DNA of 64,000 nt from Streptomyces sp. F001 (GCF_004187715.1 NZ_QZWF01000020.1:42569-106568); one strand, 5' to 3'. Shown: positions 33,903 to 47,627, counted from the first letter of the stretch. Notes: generated by a model not told the origin, from the letters alone. A program made the numbers and translations.

Positions 33903-34871
33903 ATGGCGTACGACCTGATCACCATGGGGCGGATCGGCGTGGACCTCTATCCGCTGCAGACGGGTGTCCCGCTCCCGCAGGTGTCGTCCTTCGGCAAGTT
34001 CCTCGGCGGATCGGCGACCAACGTCGCGGTCGCCGCCGCCCGCCTGGGCCGCCGTACGGCGGTGATCACCCGCACCGGCGACGACCCCTTCGGCACCTAC
34101 CTGCACGAAGCACTGCGCGACTTCGGCGTCGACGACCGCTGGGTCACCCCCGTGCCCGGACTGCCCACGCCGGTCACCTTCTGCGAGGTGTTCCCGCCGG
34201 ACGACTTCCCGCTGTACTTCTACCGGCAGCCCAAGGCCCCCGACCTGGAGATTGACGCCCATGACCTCGATCTCGACGCCCTCCGCGAGGCGGGCATCTT
34301 CTGGGTCACCGGTACCGGCCTGAGCGAGGAGCCCAGCCGTACGGCGACCCTCGCGGCCCTCGCCCACCGGGCGAAGGCGGGCACGACGGTCTTCGACCTG
34401 GACTGGCGCCCGATGTTCTGGAAGGACGAGGCCGAAGCCCGCCCCTTCTACGCCGAGGCCCTGCGCCACACCACCGTCGCGGTCGGCAACCTCGACGAGG
34501 TGGAGGTCGCCACCGGCATCCGCGAACCGCACGCCGCCGCCCGCGCCCTCCTCGACGCCGGTGTCGAGCTCGCGGTCGTGAAGCAGGGGCCCAAGGGAGT
34601 CCTCGCCGTACACCAGAACGGCGAGTCCGCCGAGGTCCCCCCGCTCCCGGTCACCGTCCTCAACGGCCTCGGCGCAGGCGACGCCTTCGGCGGCTCCCTC
34701 TGCCACGGCCTCCTCGCCGGCTGGGAGCTGGAGAAGATCATGCGCCACGCCAACGCGGCCGGCGCCATCGTCGCCTCCCGCCTGGAGTGTTCCTCCGCGA
34801 TGCCGACCCCGGACGAGGTGGCAGCGGCCCTCGCGGCAGGAGCCGTGGGCACCCCGGGGGCCGGACAGTGA
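33903..34871 (+). CDS. iolC: 5-dehydro-2-deoxygluconokinase
   Basis: A 322-residue PfkB kinase (MAYDLITMGRIGVDLYPLQTG, GGSATNVAVAAARLG, NGLGAGDAFGGSL with the catalytic Asp). In inositol breakdown it phosphorylates 2-deoxy-5-keto-D-gluconate before aldol cleavage. ATG 33903 is the family N-terminus. First gene of a five-gene operon; its stop overlaps the aldolase start (GTGA). Confidence 0.94.
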   Translation: MAYDLITMGRIGVDLYPLQTGVPLPQVSSFGKFLGGSATNVAVAAARLGRRTAVITRTGDDPFGTYLHEALRDFGVDDRWVTPVPGLPTPVTFCEVFPPDDFPLYFYRQPKAPDLEIDAHDLDLDALREAGIFWVTGTGLSEEPSRTATLAALAHRAKAGTTVFDLDWRPMFWKDEAEARPFYAEALRHTTVAVGNLDEVEVATGIREPHAAARALLDAGVELAVVKQGPKGVLAVHQNGESAEVPPLPVTVLNGLGAGDAFGGSLCHGLLAGWELEKIMRHANAAGAIVASRLECSSAMPTPDEVAAALAAGAVGTPGAGQ

Positions 34872-35749
34872 CCGTCGACGTCGCGGATCTCGTCCGCACC
34901 CGCACCCACCACCCCGAGGCGATCGCCGAGGCCGCCGCCCGCCGCGTCCGGCGCCCGCTGCTGAACACGAGCGGTCGCCTGATGATCGTCGCCGCCGACC
35001 ACCCCGCCCGCGGTGCCCTCGGGGTCGGTGACCGCAAACTGGCCATGGCCAACCGCGCCGGCCTCCTCGAACGCCTCTGCCTCGCGCTCGGCAGACCCGG
35101 TGTCGACGGCGTCCTCGCCACCGCCGACATACTCGACGACCTGCTGCTGCTCGGCGCCCTCGACCACAAGGTCGTCATGGGCTCGATGAACCGCGGCGGA
35201 CTCCAGGGCGCCCGTTTCGAACTCGACGACCGCTTCACCGGCCACCGCCCCGAGGATCTGCAGCGCCTCGGCTTCGACGCCGGCAAGCTGTTGCTGCGGA
35301 TCGACTACGACGACCCGGGCTCCCTGAACACCCTGGAGTCCACCGCCCGTGCCATCGACGAGATGGCGGCCCGCAGACTCCCTGTCTTCGTCGAGCCGTT
35401 CATCTCCCGCCGCGACGCCGACGGACGGCTGCGCAACGACCTGTCCGCCGACGCCGTCACCCGGTCCATCGCCATCGCCTCGGGCCTCGGCGGCAGTTCG
35501 GCGTACACCTGGCTGAAGGTGCCGGTCACCGACAACCCCGACGACATGGCGCGGGTCATGGAGACGACGACGTTGCCCGCCGTGCTCCTCGGCGGCGATG
35601 TCGGGGACGATCAGGACGGCGCGTACGAGAAGTGGCGCGGCGCGCTGCAACTGCCCACCGTGCGGGGCCTGGTGGTCGGCCGTTCGCTGCTGTACCCGGC
35701 GGACGGCGATGTGGCCGCCGCCGTGGACACCGCCGTAGGACTGCTGTGA
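34868..35749 (+). CDS. Class I aldolase-like protein (Cgl0159 type) of inositol catabolism
   Basis: A 293-residue (beta/alpha)8 protein starting GTG 34868 (MTVDVADLVRTRTHHPEAIAE) in 4-bp overlap with iolC. Relatives in actinobacterial iol clusters replace IolJ and are thought to cleave 2-deoxy-5-keto-D-gluconate 6-phosphate to dihydroxyacetone phosphate and malonic semialdehyde. Segments such as RLMIVAADHPARG, FVEPFISRR, SAYTWLKVPV and GLVVGRSLLYP (phosphate-binding region) fit this. The assignment of reaction is by context. Confidence 0.85.
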   Translation: MTVDVADLVRTRTHHPEAIAEAAARRVRRPLLNTSGRLMIVAADHPARGALGVGDRKLAMANRAGLLERLCLALGRPGVDGVLATADILDDLLLLGALDHKVVMGSMNRGGLQGARFELDDRFTGHRPEDLQRLGFDAGKLLLRIDYDDPGSLNTLESTARAIDEMAARRLPVFVEPFISRRDADGRLRNDLSADAVTRSIAIASGLGGSSAYTWLKVPVTDNPDDMARVMETTTLPAVLLGGDVGDDQDGAYEKWRGALQLPTVRGLVVGRSLLYPADGDVAAAVDTAVGLL

Positions 35750-35756
35750 GGGCCGC

Positions 35757-36578
35757 ATGAGCAACGAGTTGTACGTCCCGAAGGGCACCACCGCCGACGC
35801 GTACCACACGCTCGACATCGACCCGAAGTTGGCCGGCTGGACGCACAGCAGCCTGCGGATCGTCGAGTTGGAGCCGGGCGGCACCCATACCTTCACGACC
35901 GGGGACAGCGAGTGGATCGTGCTGCCCCTGCAGGGCGGTTGTACGGTGCAGGTCATGGACGAGGTGTTCCGCCTCCTGGGACGGGACAGCGTGTTCGCCT
36001 CGGTCACCGACTTCGCCTACGTGCCTCGCGACGCCCAGGCACAGATCTCCTCCGGCGCGGGAGGCCGCTTCGCCCTGGCAGGAGCGAAGTGCGAGCGACG
36101 ACTCCCCGCCCGCTACGGCCCCGCGCCGGAGGTCCCCGTCGAGCAGCGCGGCAGCGGCAGTTGCACCCGCCAGGTGCGCAACTTCGCCTCCGCCGACGCC
36201 TTCGACTGCGACAAGCTCATCGCCGTCGAGGTGATCACGCCCGGCGGCAACTGGTCCTCGTACCCGCCGCACAAGCACGACGAGCACCGGCCGGGCGAGG
36301 AGTCGCAGCTGGAGGAGATCTACTACTTCGAGATCGACGGCCCGGACGGTTTCGGCTATCAGCGCGTGTTCCCCTCGCGCGACGGCGGATCCGACGTCCT
36401 CGCCGAGGTCCGCTCCGGCGACGCCGTCCTCGTCCCCGACGGCTGGCACGGCCCGTCCATCGCCCAGCCCGGCCACGACATGTACTACCTGAACGTCATG
36501 GCGGGACCGGGTGAGACCCGGGAGTGGCGGATCTGCTTCCACCCGTCCCACGTCGACAGCACAGGGGGATACCGATGA
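35757..36578 (+). CDS. iolB: 5-deoxy-glucuronate isomerase
   Basis: A 273-residue bicupin (KDUI/IolB family). The metal site is visible as SYPPHKHDEHR with three histidines and EEIYYFE, and later HGPSIAQPGHDMYYLNVMAGP. It converts 5-deoxy-glucuronate to 2-deoxy-5-keto-gluconate. ATG 35757 lies 7 bp after the aldolase stop, and its own stop overlaps the iolD start (ATGA). Confidence 0.95.
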   Translation: MSNELYVPKGTTADAYHTLDIDPKLAGWTHSSLRIVELEPGGTHTFTTGDSEWIVLPLQGGCTVQVMDEVFRLLGRDSVFASVTDFAYVPRDAQAQISSGAGGRFALAGAKCERRLPARYGPAPEVPVEQRGSGSCTRQVRNFASADAFDCDKLIAVEVITPGGNWSSYPPHKHDEHRPGEESQLEEIYYFEIDGPDGFGYQRVFPSRDGGSDVLAEVRSGDAVLVPDGWHGPSIAQPGHDMYYLNVMAGPGETREWRICFHPSHVDSTGGYR

Positions 36579-38452
36579 CCACCAGGCTCACGGTCGCACA
36601 GGCGCTCGTCCGCTTCCTCGCCGCCCAGTACACGGAGCGGGACGGCGTACGGCAGCGGCTCATCGGTGCCACCTGGGGCATCTTCGGCCACGGCAACGTC
36701 GCCGGGATCGGCCAGGCGCTCGTCGAGTACGCGGACGTCATGCCGTACCACCAGGGCCGCAACGAACAGGCGATGGTGCACGCGGCGGTCGGCTACGCAC
36801 GGCAGTCGGGCCGCCTGTCCACGCACGCGGTGACGACGTCGATCGGCCCGGGCGCCACCAACCTGGTCACCGGTGCCGCCCTCGCGACCATCAATCACCT
36901 GCCGGTCCTGCTCCTCCCCGGCGACATCTTCGCCACCCGCCCCGCCGACCCGGTCCTCCAGCAGCTCGAAGTGCCGTACGCGGGCGACGTGTCGGTCAAC
37001 GACTCCCTGCGCCCGGTGTCGAAGTACTTCGACCGGATCACCCGGCCGGAAGCCCTGATCCCGGCCGCGCTGCAGGCCATGCGCGTGCTCACCGACCCGG
37101 TCGAGACGGGAGCGGTCACGCTCGCGCTGCCCCAGGACGTGCAGGCCGAGGCGTACGACTGGCCGGAGGACTTCTTCGCCGAGCGCACCTGGGTCGTACG
37201 CCGTCCGGGCGCCGATCCGACCGAACTCGCCGAGGCCGTACGGACCATCAGGCAGGCCCGGCGACCGCTGCTGATCGCCGGCGGCGGCGTCCACCACAGC
37301 CGTGCCGAGGGCGCTCTCGCCGAGTTCGCCGAGACCACCGGCATCCCTGTCGCCTCCACCCAGGCCGGCAAGGGCTCCCTGCCCTACGACCACCCCCAGG
37401 ACGTCGGCGGCATCGGCCACACCGGCACGGCCACCGCCGATGAACTGGCCCGCACGGCCGACCTGGTGATCGGCGTCGGCACGCGGTACACCGACTTCAC
37501 CACCGCTTCCGGCACGCTCTTCGCGGGCCCGGACGTCCGCTTCCTCAACCTCAACATCGCCGCGTACGACGGCCACAAGCTCGCCGGAATGCCTCTGATC
37601 GCGGACGCCCGCAGCGGTCTGGAGGAGCTGACCGAGGCGCTGGAGATGCACGACCACAGGGTGGCGCCCTCGTACGTCACCGAGTACGCGGAGGGCAAGG
37701 AGCGCTGGGAGCAGCGTGTCGACGCCTGCTACGAGGCCGGCGAGCCGGACCTACGGCCGACGCAGCCGCAGGTGCTCGGCGCGCTGGACGCGGTCGTCGA
37801 CGAGTCGGACGTGATCATCAACGCGGCCGGTTCGCTCCCCGGCGACCTGCACAAGCTGTGGCGGGCGCGGTCGTACGACCAGTACCACCTGGAGTACGGC
37901 TACTCCTGCATGGGCTACGAGATCCCGGCCGCGATCGGTGTGAAGCTCGCCGCCCCGGACCGGCCGGTGTGGGCGCTGGTCGGCGACGGCACCTACCTGA
38001 TGATGCCGACGGAGATCGTGACCGCCGTGCAGGAGGGCATCGCGATCAAGGTACTGCTGGTGCAGAACCACGGGTACGCGTCCATCGGGGGCCTGTCGGA
38101 GGAGACGGGCGGCGAGCGCTTCGGCACCGCCTACCGCTATCGCACGGGCGACGGGACGTTCTCCGGCGCCCCGCTCCCCGTCGACCTGGCCGCCAACGCG
38201 GCCAGCCTGGGCATGCGGGTGCTGCGGGCGAAGACCGTACGCGACCTGCGGGCGGCGCTCGCCGAGGCGCGGGCCGCCGACACTCCCACATGTGTCTACG
38301 TGGAGACCGAAACGGCAGACACAGTGTCGGGCGCGCCTGAAGCGCAGGCCTGGTGGGATGTACCCGTGGCCGAGACCGCGACCCGAGCGTCCGCGGTCAA
38401 GGCCCGTGAGCTGTACGAACGGCACGTCTCGAGCCGACGCCGCCATCTGTGA
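36575..38452 (+). CDS. iolD: 3D-(3,5/4)-trihydroxycyclohexane-1,2-dione hydrolase
   Basis: A 625-residue ThDP-dependent enzyme that opens the ring of the diketo-inositol. N-terminal pyrimidine-binding domain with the conserved Glu in HQGRNEQAMVHAA, a central domain, and a C-terminal diphosphate-binding motif GDGTYLMMPTEIV...VQNHGYASIGG. ATG 36575 (MTTRLTVAQALVRF) overlaps iolB by 4 bp. Full family length. Confidence 0.95.
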   Translation: MTTRLTVAQALVRFLAAQYTERDGVRQRLIGATWGIFGHGNVAGIGQALVEYADVMPYHQGRNEQAMVHAAVGYARQSGRLSTHAVTTSIGPGATNLVTGAALATINHLPVLLLPGDIFATRPADPVLQQLEVPYAGDVSVNDSLRPVSKYFDRITRPEALIPAALQAMRVLTDPVETGAVTLALPQDVQAEAYDWPEDFFAERTWVVRRPGADPTELAEAVRTIRQARRPLLIAGGGVHHSRAEGALAEFAETTGIPVASTQAGKGSLPYDHPQDVGGIGHTGTATADELARTADLVIGVGTRYTDFTTASGTLFAGPDVRFLNLNIAAYDGHKLAGMPLIADARSGLEELTEALEMHDHRVAPSYVTEYAEGKERWEQRVDACYEAGEPDLRPTQPQVLGALDAVVDESDVIINAAGSLPGDLHKLWRARSYDQYHLEYGYSCMGYEIPAAIGVKLAAPDRPVWALVGDGTYLMMPTEIVTAVQEGIAIKVLLVQNHGYASIGGLSEETGGERFGTAYRYRTGDGTFSGAPLPVDLAANAASLGMRVLRAKTVRDLRAALAEARAADTPTCVYVETETADTVSGAPEAQAWWDVPVAETATRASAVKARELYERHVSSRRRHL

Positions 38453-38466
38453 AGGAGCAACTGGGC

Positions 38467-39969
<1,503 letters not shown>

Positions 39970-39996
39970 GGAAGCAGCGGCCACTCAAGGCCGTAC

Positions 39997-40023
39997 GGCC
40001 GCCGAGCGCGCTGCTCGGCGGCC
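39997..40023. terminator. Terminator of the iol operon
   Basis: GGCCGCCGAGC and GCTCGGCGGCC form a perfect 11-bp stem with a 5-nt loop, followed by TTCTT. It lies between the convergent mmsA and condensation-like genes. Confidence 0.85.
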
Positions 40024-40042
40024 TTCTTCACCGTCGGAGAGG

Positions 40043-41461
40043 TCACCGGGCGTTCGTCCCTGCGGTCAGCGGTGCCGAACCGCGGGCCACCAGGACGATG
40101 AGGTCGCGCAACCGCTCGGCGTACAGCCGCATGTTCTTGTACGCGATGTCGGTGTCCGGGTAGCGGTACGCGAACCACAGGCCCTCGTGGAGCCGGTTGA
40201 GCCACACGCACACCTGGTCGCCGTACGACACCCGGATCAGTCCGTACGCCGCCAGCTCGGACCAGCGCCCGGAACCGGGGATGCCCCGGGCGTCGACGAA
40301 CGAGACGATCGAGTACAGGTCGGGCGACGTCGGGCGGAAGTCGGAGCCGAGCAGGTGCAGCACCCGGGCGAGGGGCATCCGGGCCAGCGGCCTGCTGGTC
40401 TGCAGCTGGCTGCGCACGGTCTTCAGGAGGGTCGGGAAGTCGGCGGCCGGCACCAGGGGAACCTCGATCGGCGCGCCGCCGACGTACCAGCCGACCGAGT
40501 CCGACCACTGGGACTTCACCCTGGTGTGGAACGGCACGACCGTGCGGTACACGGACTGCTCGCCGATCTCCCGGACGATGATGCTCGTGGCGGCCAGGAC
40601 GCCGACCAGGCTTCCGCCGTAGGGCCGGCAGTACGCCTCGAAGGCGGCGGCGTCGGCCGGGCCCACCAGCATCTCGGACATGAGCTTCTGGGCGGGCAGC
40701 CGGCCGCCGGGGACCAGACCGAGATCGACGGGGAAGCTCGGCAGCATGCCGTCGCACCGGTGGATGAACTCCCGCCAGCGGGCGACGATCTCATGGGTCT
40801 CGTCGATCCGGTCCGCGTCCGCCCGCTCGATCTCGCAGAAGTCGATGTAACTGCCGGCCGGCGTCCGCTCCACGACATGGCCCGCGACGTTCGCCGCATA
40901 GAGCTCATGGACCTCGGCGGGGATGCGCTGGATGGAGTAGGAGTCGACGTTGCTGTGGTCGAAGGCCATGTACACGCTGGTGCAGTCGTCCCGGACGACC
41001 GCCGTGTAGATGAGGTTCGGCCAGCCGAGCGCGTCCGCCGCGACGTCGAAGCGGTCCTGGAGGTGCCGGACCAGCTCCGCCGCTTCGGGGAAGTCGCCGA
41101 CGACCTCGCGATGCAGCGACACCGCCTCGGTGTCGAGCGTGAACCGGCGCATCTCGCCGTCGCGCAGACGGAAGCCGCTGCGCAGCGTCTCGTGGCGGAG
41201 GGTCCAGCTGCGCAGTGCGTCCTCCAGCGTGTCCAGGTCGATCCGGCCGGGGATGTCGAACGCCGTGCCGAGCCAGGTCGGCACGAACAGGCCGTCCTCA
41301 CGCACGGAGCGGGCGGTGCGGATGTGTGACTCCTGGATGTACGCCGGTGGTCGGGAGTCGTCCGGCAGGCCCGCCGCTGCCTGAACGGTCGCCGGACTGA
41401 GCGTCCACTCGACGAGGCGTCCGGGCCGGACCTCGCACCGCTGGATGTCTGTGATGCGCAC
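40043..41461 (-). CDS. Stand-alone condensation-domain-like protein (acyltransferase superfamily)
   Basis: A 472-residue protein with the chloramphenicol-acetyltransferase-like fold of NRPS condensation domains, PapA and wax-ester synthases. GTG 41461 (VRITDIQRCEVRPGRLVEW) has GGAG 8 nt upstream. The N-terminal half reads IDLDTLEDALRSWTLRHETLRSGFR, as in condensation domains; the active-site motif HHxxxDG appears as DHSNVDS, keeping the second His and Asp but not the first His or Gly. The C-terminal half has GWYVGGAPIEVPL and DARGIPGSGRW. No adenylation or carrier domain is nearby. Substrates are unknown; an ester- or amide-forming transferase is likely. It diverges from the hydrolase/ABC gene. 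Confidence 0.8.
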   Translation of the reverse strand: MRITDIQRCEVRPGRLVEWTLSPATVQAAAGLPDDSRPPAYIQESHIRTARSVREDGLFVPTWLGTAFDIPGRIDLDTLEDALRSWTLRHETLRSGFRLRDGEMRRFTLDTEAVSLHREVVGDFPEAAELVRHLQDRFDVAADALGWPNLIYTAVVRDDCTSVYMAFDHSNVDSYSIQRIPAEVHELYAANVAGHVVERTPAGSYIDFCEIERADADRIDETHEIVARWREFIHRCDGMLPSFPVDLGLVPGGRLPAQKLMSEMLVGPADAAAFEAYCRPYGGSLVGVLAATSIIVREIGEQSVYRTVVPFHTRVKSQWSDSVGWYVGGAPIEVPLVPAADFPTLLKTVRSQLQTSRPLARMPLARVLHLLGSDFRPTSPDLYSIVSFVDARGIPGSGRWSELAAYGLIRVSYGDQVCVWLNRLHEGLWFAYRYPDTDIAYKNMRLYAERLRDLIVLVARGSAPLTAGTNAR

Positions 41462-41720
41462 AGGGCGTCTCCGTTCGCAGAGGGGCAGATCTTCAAGGAT
41501 CAGATGCGGATACGCCAGAAACGTGCTGTTTTGCGGCTTTTCATGCGGCTTTTCAGCGGAACGGATGGTGTCTCGAACGCCAGTGCCCGGCCCGGTGGGC
41601 GGTGGGGCGGGCGTACCACCGCCGCAGTACGTGGGAGAGGGCGCGTACCTCCGTGGGAGGGGTGGGGGTTCGGTCTCCGGTCGATAACCAGCCGACAGGT
41701 TCGCCCCGTACCGTTGACGC

Positions 41721-44365
<2,645 letters not shown>

Positions 44366-44369
<4 letters not shown>

Positions 44370-45229
44370 GCACGCTCACCGAGCGCACCGAGGTCGCCTC
44401 CGGTTACCGGGCGGGCCGTACGCTGCCCCTCCGGGTCGAGCTGGTCCGCCAGTTGAAACGGCGCCGCACGCTGGTCATGTTCGGCATCCTCGCCGCCCTG
44501 CCGTTCGTGCTGGTCGTCGCGTTCGCGATCGGCGGCGAGCCGGACGCCGGCGGCGACCGGATCACGCTGATGGACTCGGCGACCGCGTCCGCCGCCAACT
44601 TCGCCGCGGTCAACCTCTTCGTCTCCGCGGGCTTCCTGCTGGTAGTCCCGGTGGCCCTGTTCTGCGGGGACACGGTCGCCTCGGAGGCCAGCTGGTCGTC
44701 CCTGCGCTATCTGCTGGCGGCGCCCGTGCCGCGGGCCCGGCTGCTTCTGTCCAAGCTGGTCGTCGGGCTCGGCCTGAGCCTGGCCGCGATGGTGCTGCTG
44801 CCCGTCGTCGCGCTGGCCGTCGGCAGCGCCGCCTACGGCTGGGGCCCGCTGCAGATACCCACCGGCGGTGCGCTCGAGGCGGGCACCGCGGCGCAGCGGC
44901 TCGTGGTGGTCGTGGCGTTCATCTTCGTGTCGCAACTGGTCACCGCAGGGCTGGCGTTCTGGCTGTCGACCAGGACCGACGCCCCCCTGGGCGCGGTCGG
45001 TGGCGCGGTCGGCCTGACCATCGTCGGCAACGTCCTCGACGCGGTGACCGCCCTCGGCGACTGGCGCCACTTCCTGCCCGCGCACTGGCAGTTCGCCTGG
45101 GCGGACGCCGTCCAGCCCAGCCCTGAGTGGTCCGGCATGATCCAGGGCACCGCGATTTCCATTACATACGCACTCGTGCTTTTCGCTTTGGCGTTCCGGG
45201 GTTTCGCCCGCAAGGACGTGGTGTCGTAG
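44366..45229 (+). CDS. ABC-2-type permease
   Basis: A 287-residue membrane protein with about six helices (TLVMFGILAALPFVLVVAFA, FLLVVPVALFCGDTVASEA, LGLSLAAMVLLPVVALAVG and others). The motif EASWSSLRYLLAAPVPRARLLLSKL is typical of ABC-2 exporters. ATG 44366 overlaps the hydrolase/ATPase stop by 4 bp, so it is the membrane partner of that ATPase. The cargo is unknown. Confidence 0.92.
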
Positions 45230-45543
45230 CCGGTCAGGCGGCGAATTCACAGGGCGCCGCGCCCACTGATGTCCGGGTCTTTCCGAATGCGGTGCGGTCC
45301 AACCGGGTGAACCTGCGCAACCAATTCCCGGGCGCCGGGTTGATGAAGCCGTAGGGCATGCGACGCCACGAGAGGGGAAAGCACAGTGCTCAGTTGAGGC
45401 AGTCGTCGCCGCAGAGGCCGCCGCTTTTTCTGTCGACTTCATCACTGCGCTGAACCCGGCGATCGGCAGCAGGCCGGCCTTGGACGTCGATCTCCGTTCC
45501 AGGGCCGGCTTTCCCAATTCTTCGAGCAGGAAAGACAACCACA
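45230..45543. other. Intergenic region upstream of the chaplin gene
   Basis: These 314 bp show no convincing gene. I looked for a short chaplin or rodlin, which often neighbour long chaplins, and found none with a signal peptide. A short minus-strand frame ending GGLCGDDCLN at 45390 has no plausible start and is not called. Confidence 0.5.
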
Positions 45544-46275
45544 TTGCGACAGACCCTGAGCAGGGGAGTGTTCGCGGCGGCCGCCGCCACGGGCATTCTG
45601 TCCCTGTACGGCAGCTCCGCTCTCGCCGGCACCAACGCGGCGGAAGCCGCCGAGGATTCTTCCGGCGTGCTGACCGGGAACAGCTTGAAGGTCCCGGTCA
45701 AGGTGCCGCTGGACCTGTGCGGCAAAACCGTCGATGCGGTCGCGGCACTCAACGGCGCGTTCGGCAACGTCTGCGGCAACACCTCGGACAACAAGGCGGT
45801 CAAGAAGAAGGCCAAGTCGTCCGAGCCCACGTACGGCGCCTCCGGCGACACCACCGACGTATACGCGACACAGGTCGCCAAGGACGCTTCCGGCGTGCTG
45901 ACCGGGAACAGCCTGGAGGTGCCGGTCGAGGTGCCGGTGAACGGGTGTGGCATCAGCGGTGATGTGCTCGCGGCCCTCGGCCAGGCGGTCGACACCTCCT
46001 GCTCGTCCGGCGACTACGGCTACGGCACCGACGAGGTCACCACTCCGAAGCCGAGTGAGACGCCCACGCGCAGCACTCCCACCCCGTCTGCCCCGTCGGT
46101 CAAGGAGACGCCGCGGGCCCGCCAGGCGCCGCCGGCCGAGGTGGAGCTCGGCGAGTCGGGCCAGCTGGCCGAGACCGGCAGTGGGGCGCTGATGGCGGCC
46201 TCGGCCGCCAGTGCCGCACTGCTCGCGGGCGGGGTCCTGGTGTACCGCCGCGCCCGTGCCACCTCCCACCGGTAG
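45544..46275 (+). CDS. Long chaplin with two chaplin domains and sortase signal
   Basis: A 243-residue wall-anchored amyloid protein of ChpA-C type. TTG 45544 starts a signal peptide (RQTLSRGVFAAAAATGILSLYGSSALA). Two chaplin domains follow: SSGVLTGNSLKVPVKVPLDL with CGKTVDAVAALNGAFGNVC, and ASGVLTGNSLEVPVEVPVNG with CGISGDVLAALGQAVDTSC, each with a cysteine pair. A Thr/Pro/Ser-rich wall-spanning segment leads to LAETG, a membrane helix and YRRAR, the class E sortase signal. Chaplins make aerial hyphae hydrophobic. The second domain lacks the usual NPAFGN-like core, so its assembly may be weaker. Confidence 0.93.
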   Translation: MRQTLSRGVFAAAAATGILSLYGSSALAGTNAAEAAEDSSGVLTGNSLKVPVKVPLDLCGKTVDAVAALNGAFGNVCGNTSDNKAVKKKAKSSEPTYGASGDTTDVYATQVAKDASGVLTGNSLEVPVEVPVNGCGISGDVLAALGQAVDTSCSSGDYGYGTDEVTTPKPSETPTRSTPTPSAPSVKETPRARQAPPAEVELGESGQLAETGSGALMAASAASAALLAGGVLVYRRARATSHR

Positions 46276-46294
46276 GCGCGTCCGGGGACGAAAC

Positions 46295-46344
46295 GCCGCT
46301 CGGGGCCGCTGACGACTCTCTCGTCGTCAGCGGCCCCGAGCGGC
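46295..46344. terminator. Strong bidirectional terminator
   Basis: A perfect 22-bp stem (46295-46316 with 46323-46344) and a 6-nt loop TCTCTC lie between the convergent chaplin and FAD-oxidoreductase genes. Confidence 0.9.
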
Positions 46345-46358
46345 TTCGCAGTCTTTCG

Positions 46359-47627
46359 TCAGCGGCGTACCGGCGACGGCGACTCGGTCAGGCGGCCGCC
46401 TCCCGGTACGGGGACCGTCCCGCCCGTCGGGGTCGTCCTGAGCCGGCGGCGTACCCCGCGGACGAGGGTCTGCGCCGTGAAGGACGCGCCCTGGACGAAG
46501 CGCATGGCCGGGCCGAAGCCGGGAGCGGTCACCAGGCCGGCGAGGAACAGTCCGGGCTGGGAGGACTCGAAGTCGCGCCCGACCACCGGGGAGCCGTCGG
46601 GCAGGGCCGCCAGCGTTCCGCGCAGCTCGGGCGAGAGCAGTCCGAGCCGGTCGCAGCGCGCCCGGAACCCCGTGGCGGCGATGACATGTTCGGTCTCCAG
46701 GGCGCTCCGGACGCCCGCCCGGCTCACCATGTCCAGCCGTAGGCCGCCCGGTACCGCACAGGCCGCGGTGACCTCATGACCCGGCAGCAGCTCCACCACG
46801 CCTTCCACCCGGTCCCGCACCCACCACGCGCCCGCCGGACCCAGCGCCGTGGTCGCGATACGGGCCCGGGTCGACTCCGGCAGGCGCCGGAACAGGCCGG
46901 GGCGCTCGGAGTAGAACCAGTTCCGCCAGCCGGGGCCGAGGCCGCTGTGCGGTGAGCGGACCGACTGCCACCAGGGGCGCTCCCAGGGCGGCGGCACGTC
47001 GTTCCACCGCAGCCCGTCGGCCCGCGCCAGCACCCGTACGGACGTGCCCTGTTCGGCGAGCAGCGCCGCGGTCTCCAGGGCCGCCTGGCCGCCGCCGATG
47101 ACCGTGACGTCCTTGCCGCGGAAGCGGTCGAGATCGCTGTGGTGGCTGCTGTGCGTCACCAGTGAGGGGTGCAGTCCGCGCAGGGCCTGCGGGACCTCGA
47201 CGAACGGCATCACACCGACCGCCAGGGCCACCGCCCGCGCGTGCAGCGCCTGTCCGTCCTCGGTGACCGCCGTGAAACCGCCGGGGCCGGACGCCACCCG
47301 GGTGATCGTGCGCTCGTCCACCTCCGGTACGGCATGGCGCGCGAACCACAGGCCGTACGACGCGAACGCCTCGACCGGGATCGGCCGCGCGTGACGCGCC
47401 TCCAGGCCGTGCTCGGCGCAGTAGACGTCCAGGCGCCAACGCCCGGCCGGATCGGAGAGGTTGGACGCCCAGGGCTCCGACTTCAGGAACATGCCGCGGG
47501 GCATGTGGTCCCGCCAGGACGCCATGGGCCGGCCGAACACACGCAGGTTCAGCCCGGCGGCCGCGGCGTGGGACGCGATCGACAGGCCGTACGGGCCTGC
47601 GCCCACCACCAGTAGGTCGTACATCAT
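46359..47627 (-). CDS. FAD-dependent NAD(P)-binding oxidoreductase
   Basis: A 422-residue two-dinucleotide flavoprotein of the SidA/PvdA-like or YpdA-like superfamily: FAD loop MYDLLVVGAGPYGLSIASHA at the N-terminus, second loop VTVIGGGQAALETAALLAEQG at ~165, and ATG-type motif VIAATGFRA. Relatives N-hydroxylate amines or reduce thiols, but this subfamily (SNLSDPAGRW, RDHMPRGMFLKSEPW) is uncharacterised as far as I know. ATG 47627 shares its A with the upstream stop (TGATG), so it is translationally coupled to the ATP-grasp gene, implying that the two act on one compound. Confidence 0.88.
   Translation of the reverse strand: MMYDLLVVGAGPYGLSIASHAAAAGLNLRVFGRPMASWRDHMPRGMFLKSEPWASNLSDPAGRWRLDVYCAEHGLEARHARPIPVEAFASYGLWFARHAVPEVDERTITRVASGPGGFTAVTEDGQALHARAVALAVGVMPFVEVPQALRGLHPSLVTHSSHHSDLDRFRGKDVTVIGGGQAALETAALLAEQGTSVRVLARADGLRWNDVPPPWERPWWQSVRSPHSGLGPGWRNWFYSERPGLFRRLPESTRARIATTALGPAGAWWVRDRVEGVVELLPGHEVTAACAVPGGLRLDMVSRAGVRSALETEHVIAATGFRARCDRLGLLSPELRGTLAALPDGSPVVGRDFESSQPGLFLAGLVTAPGFGPAMRFVQGASFTAQTLVRGVRRRLRTTPTGGTVPVPGGGRLTESPSPVRR

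Noticed and set aside
45390..45500. Short frame ending GGLCGDDCLN, reminiscent of a lanthipeptide core
   Set aside because: No plausible start or leader, no lanthionine synthetase nearby; only two Cys and one Ser in the end region.
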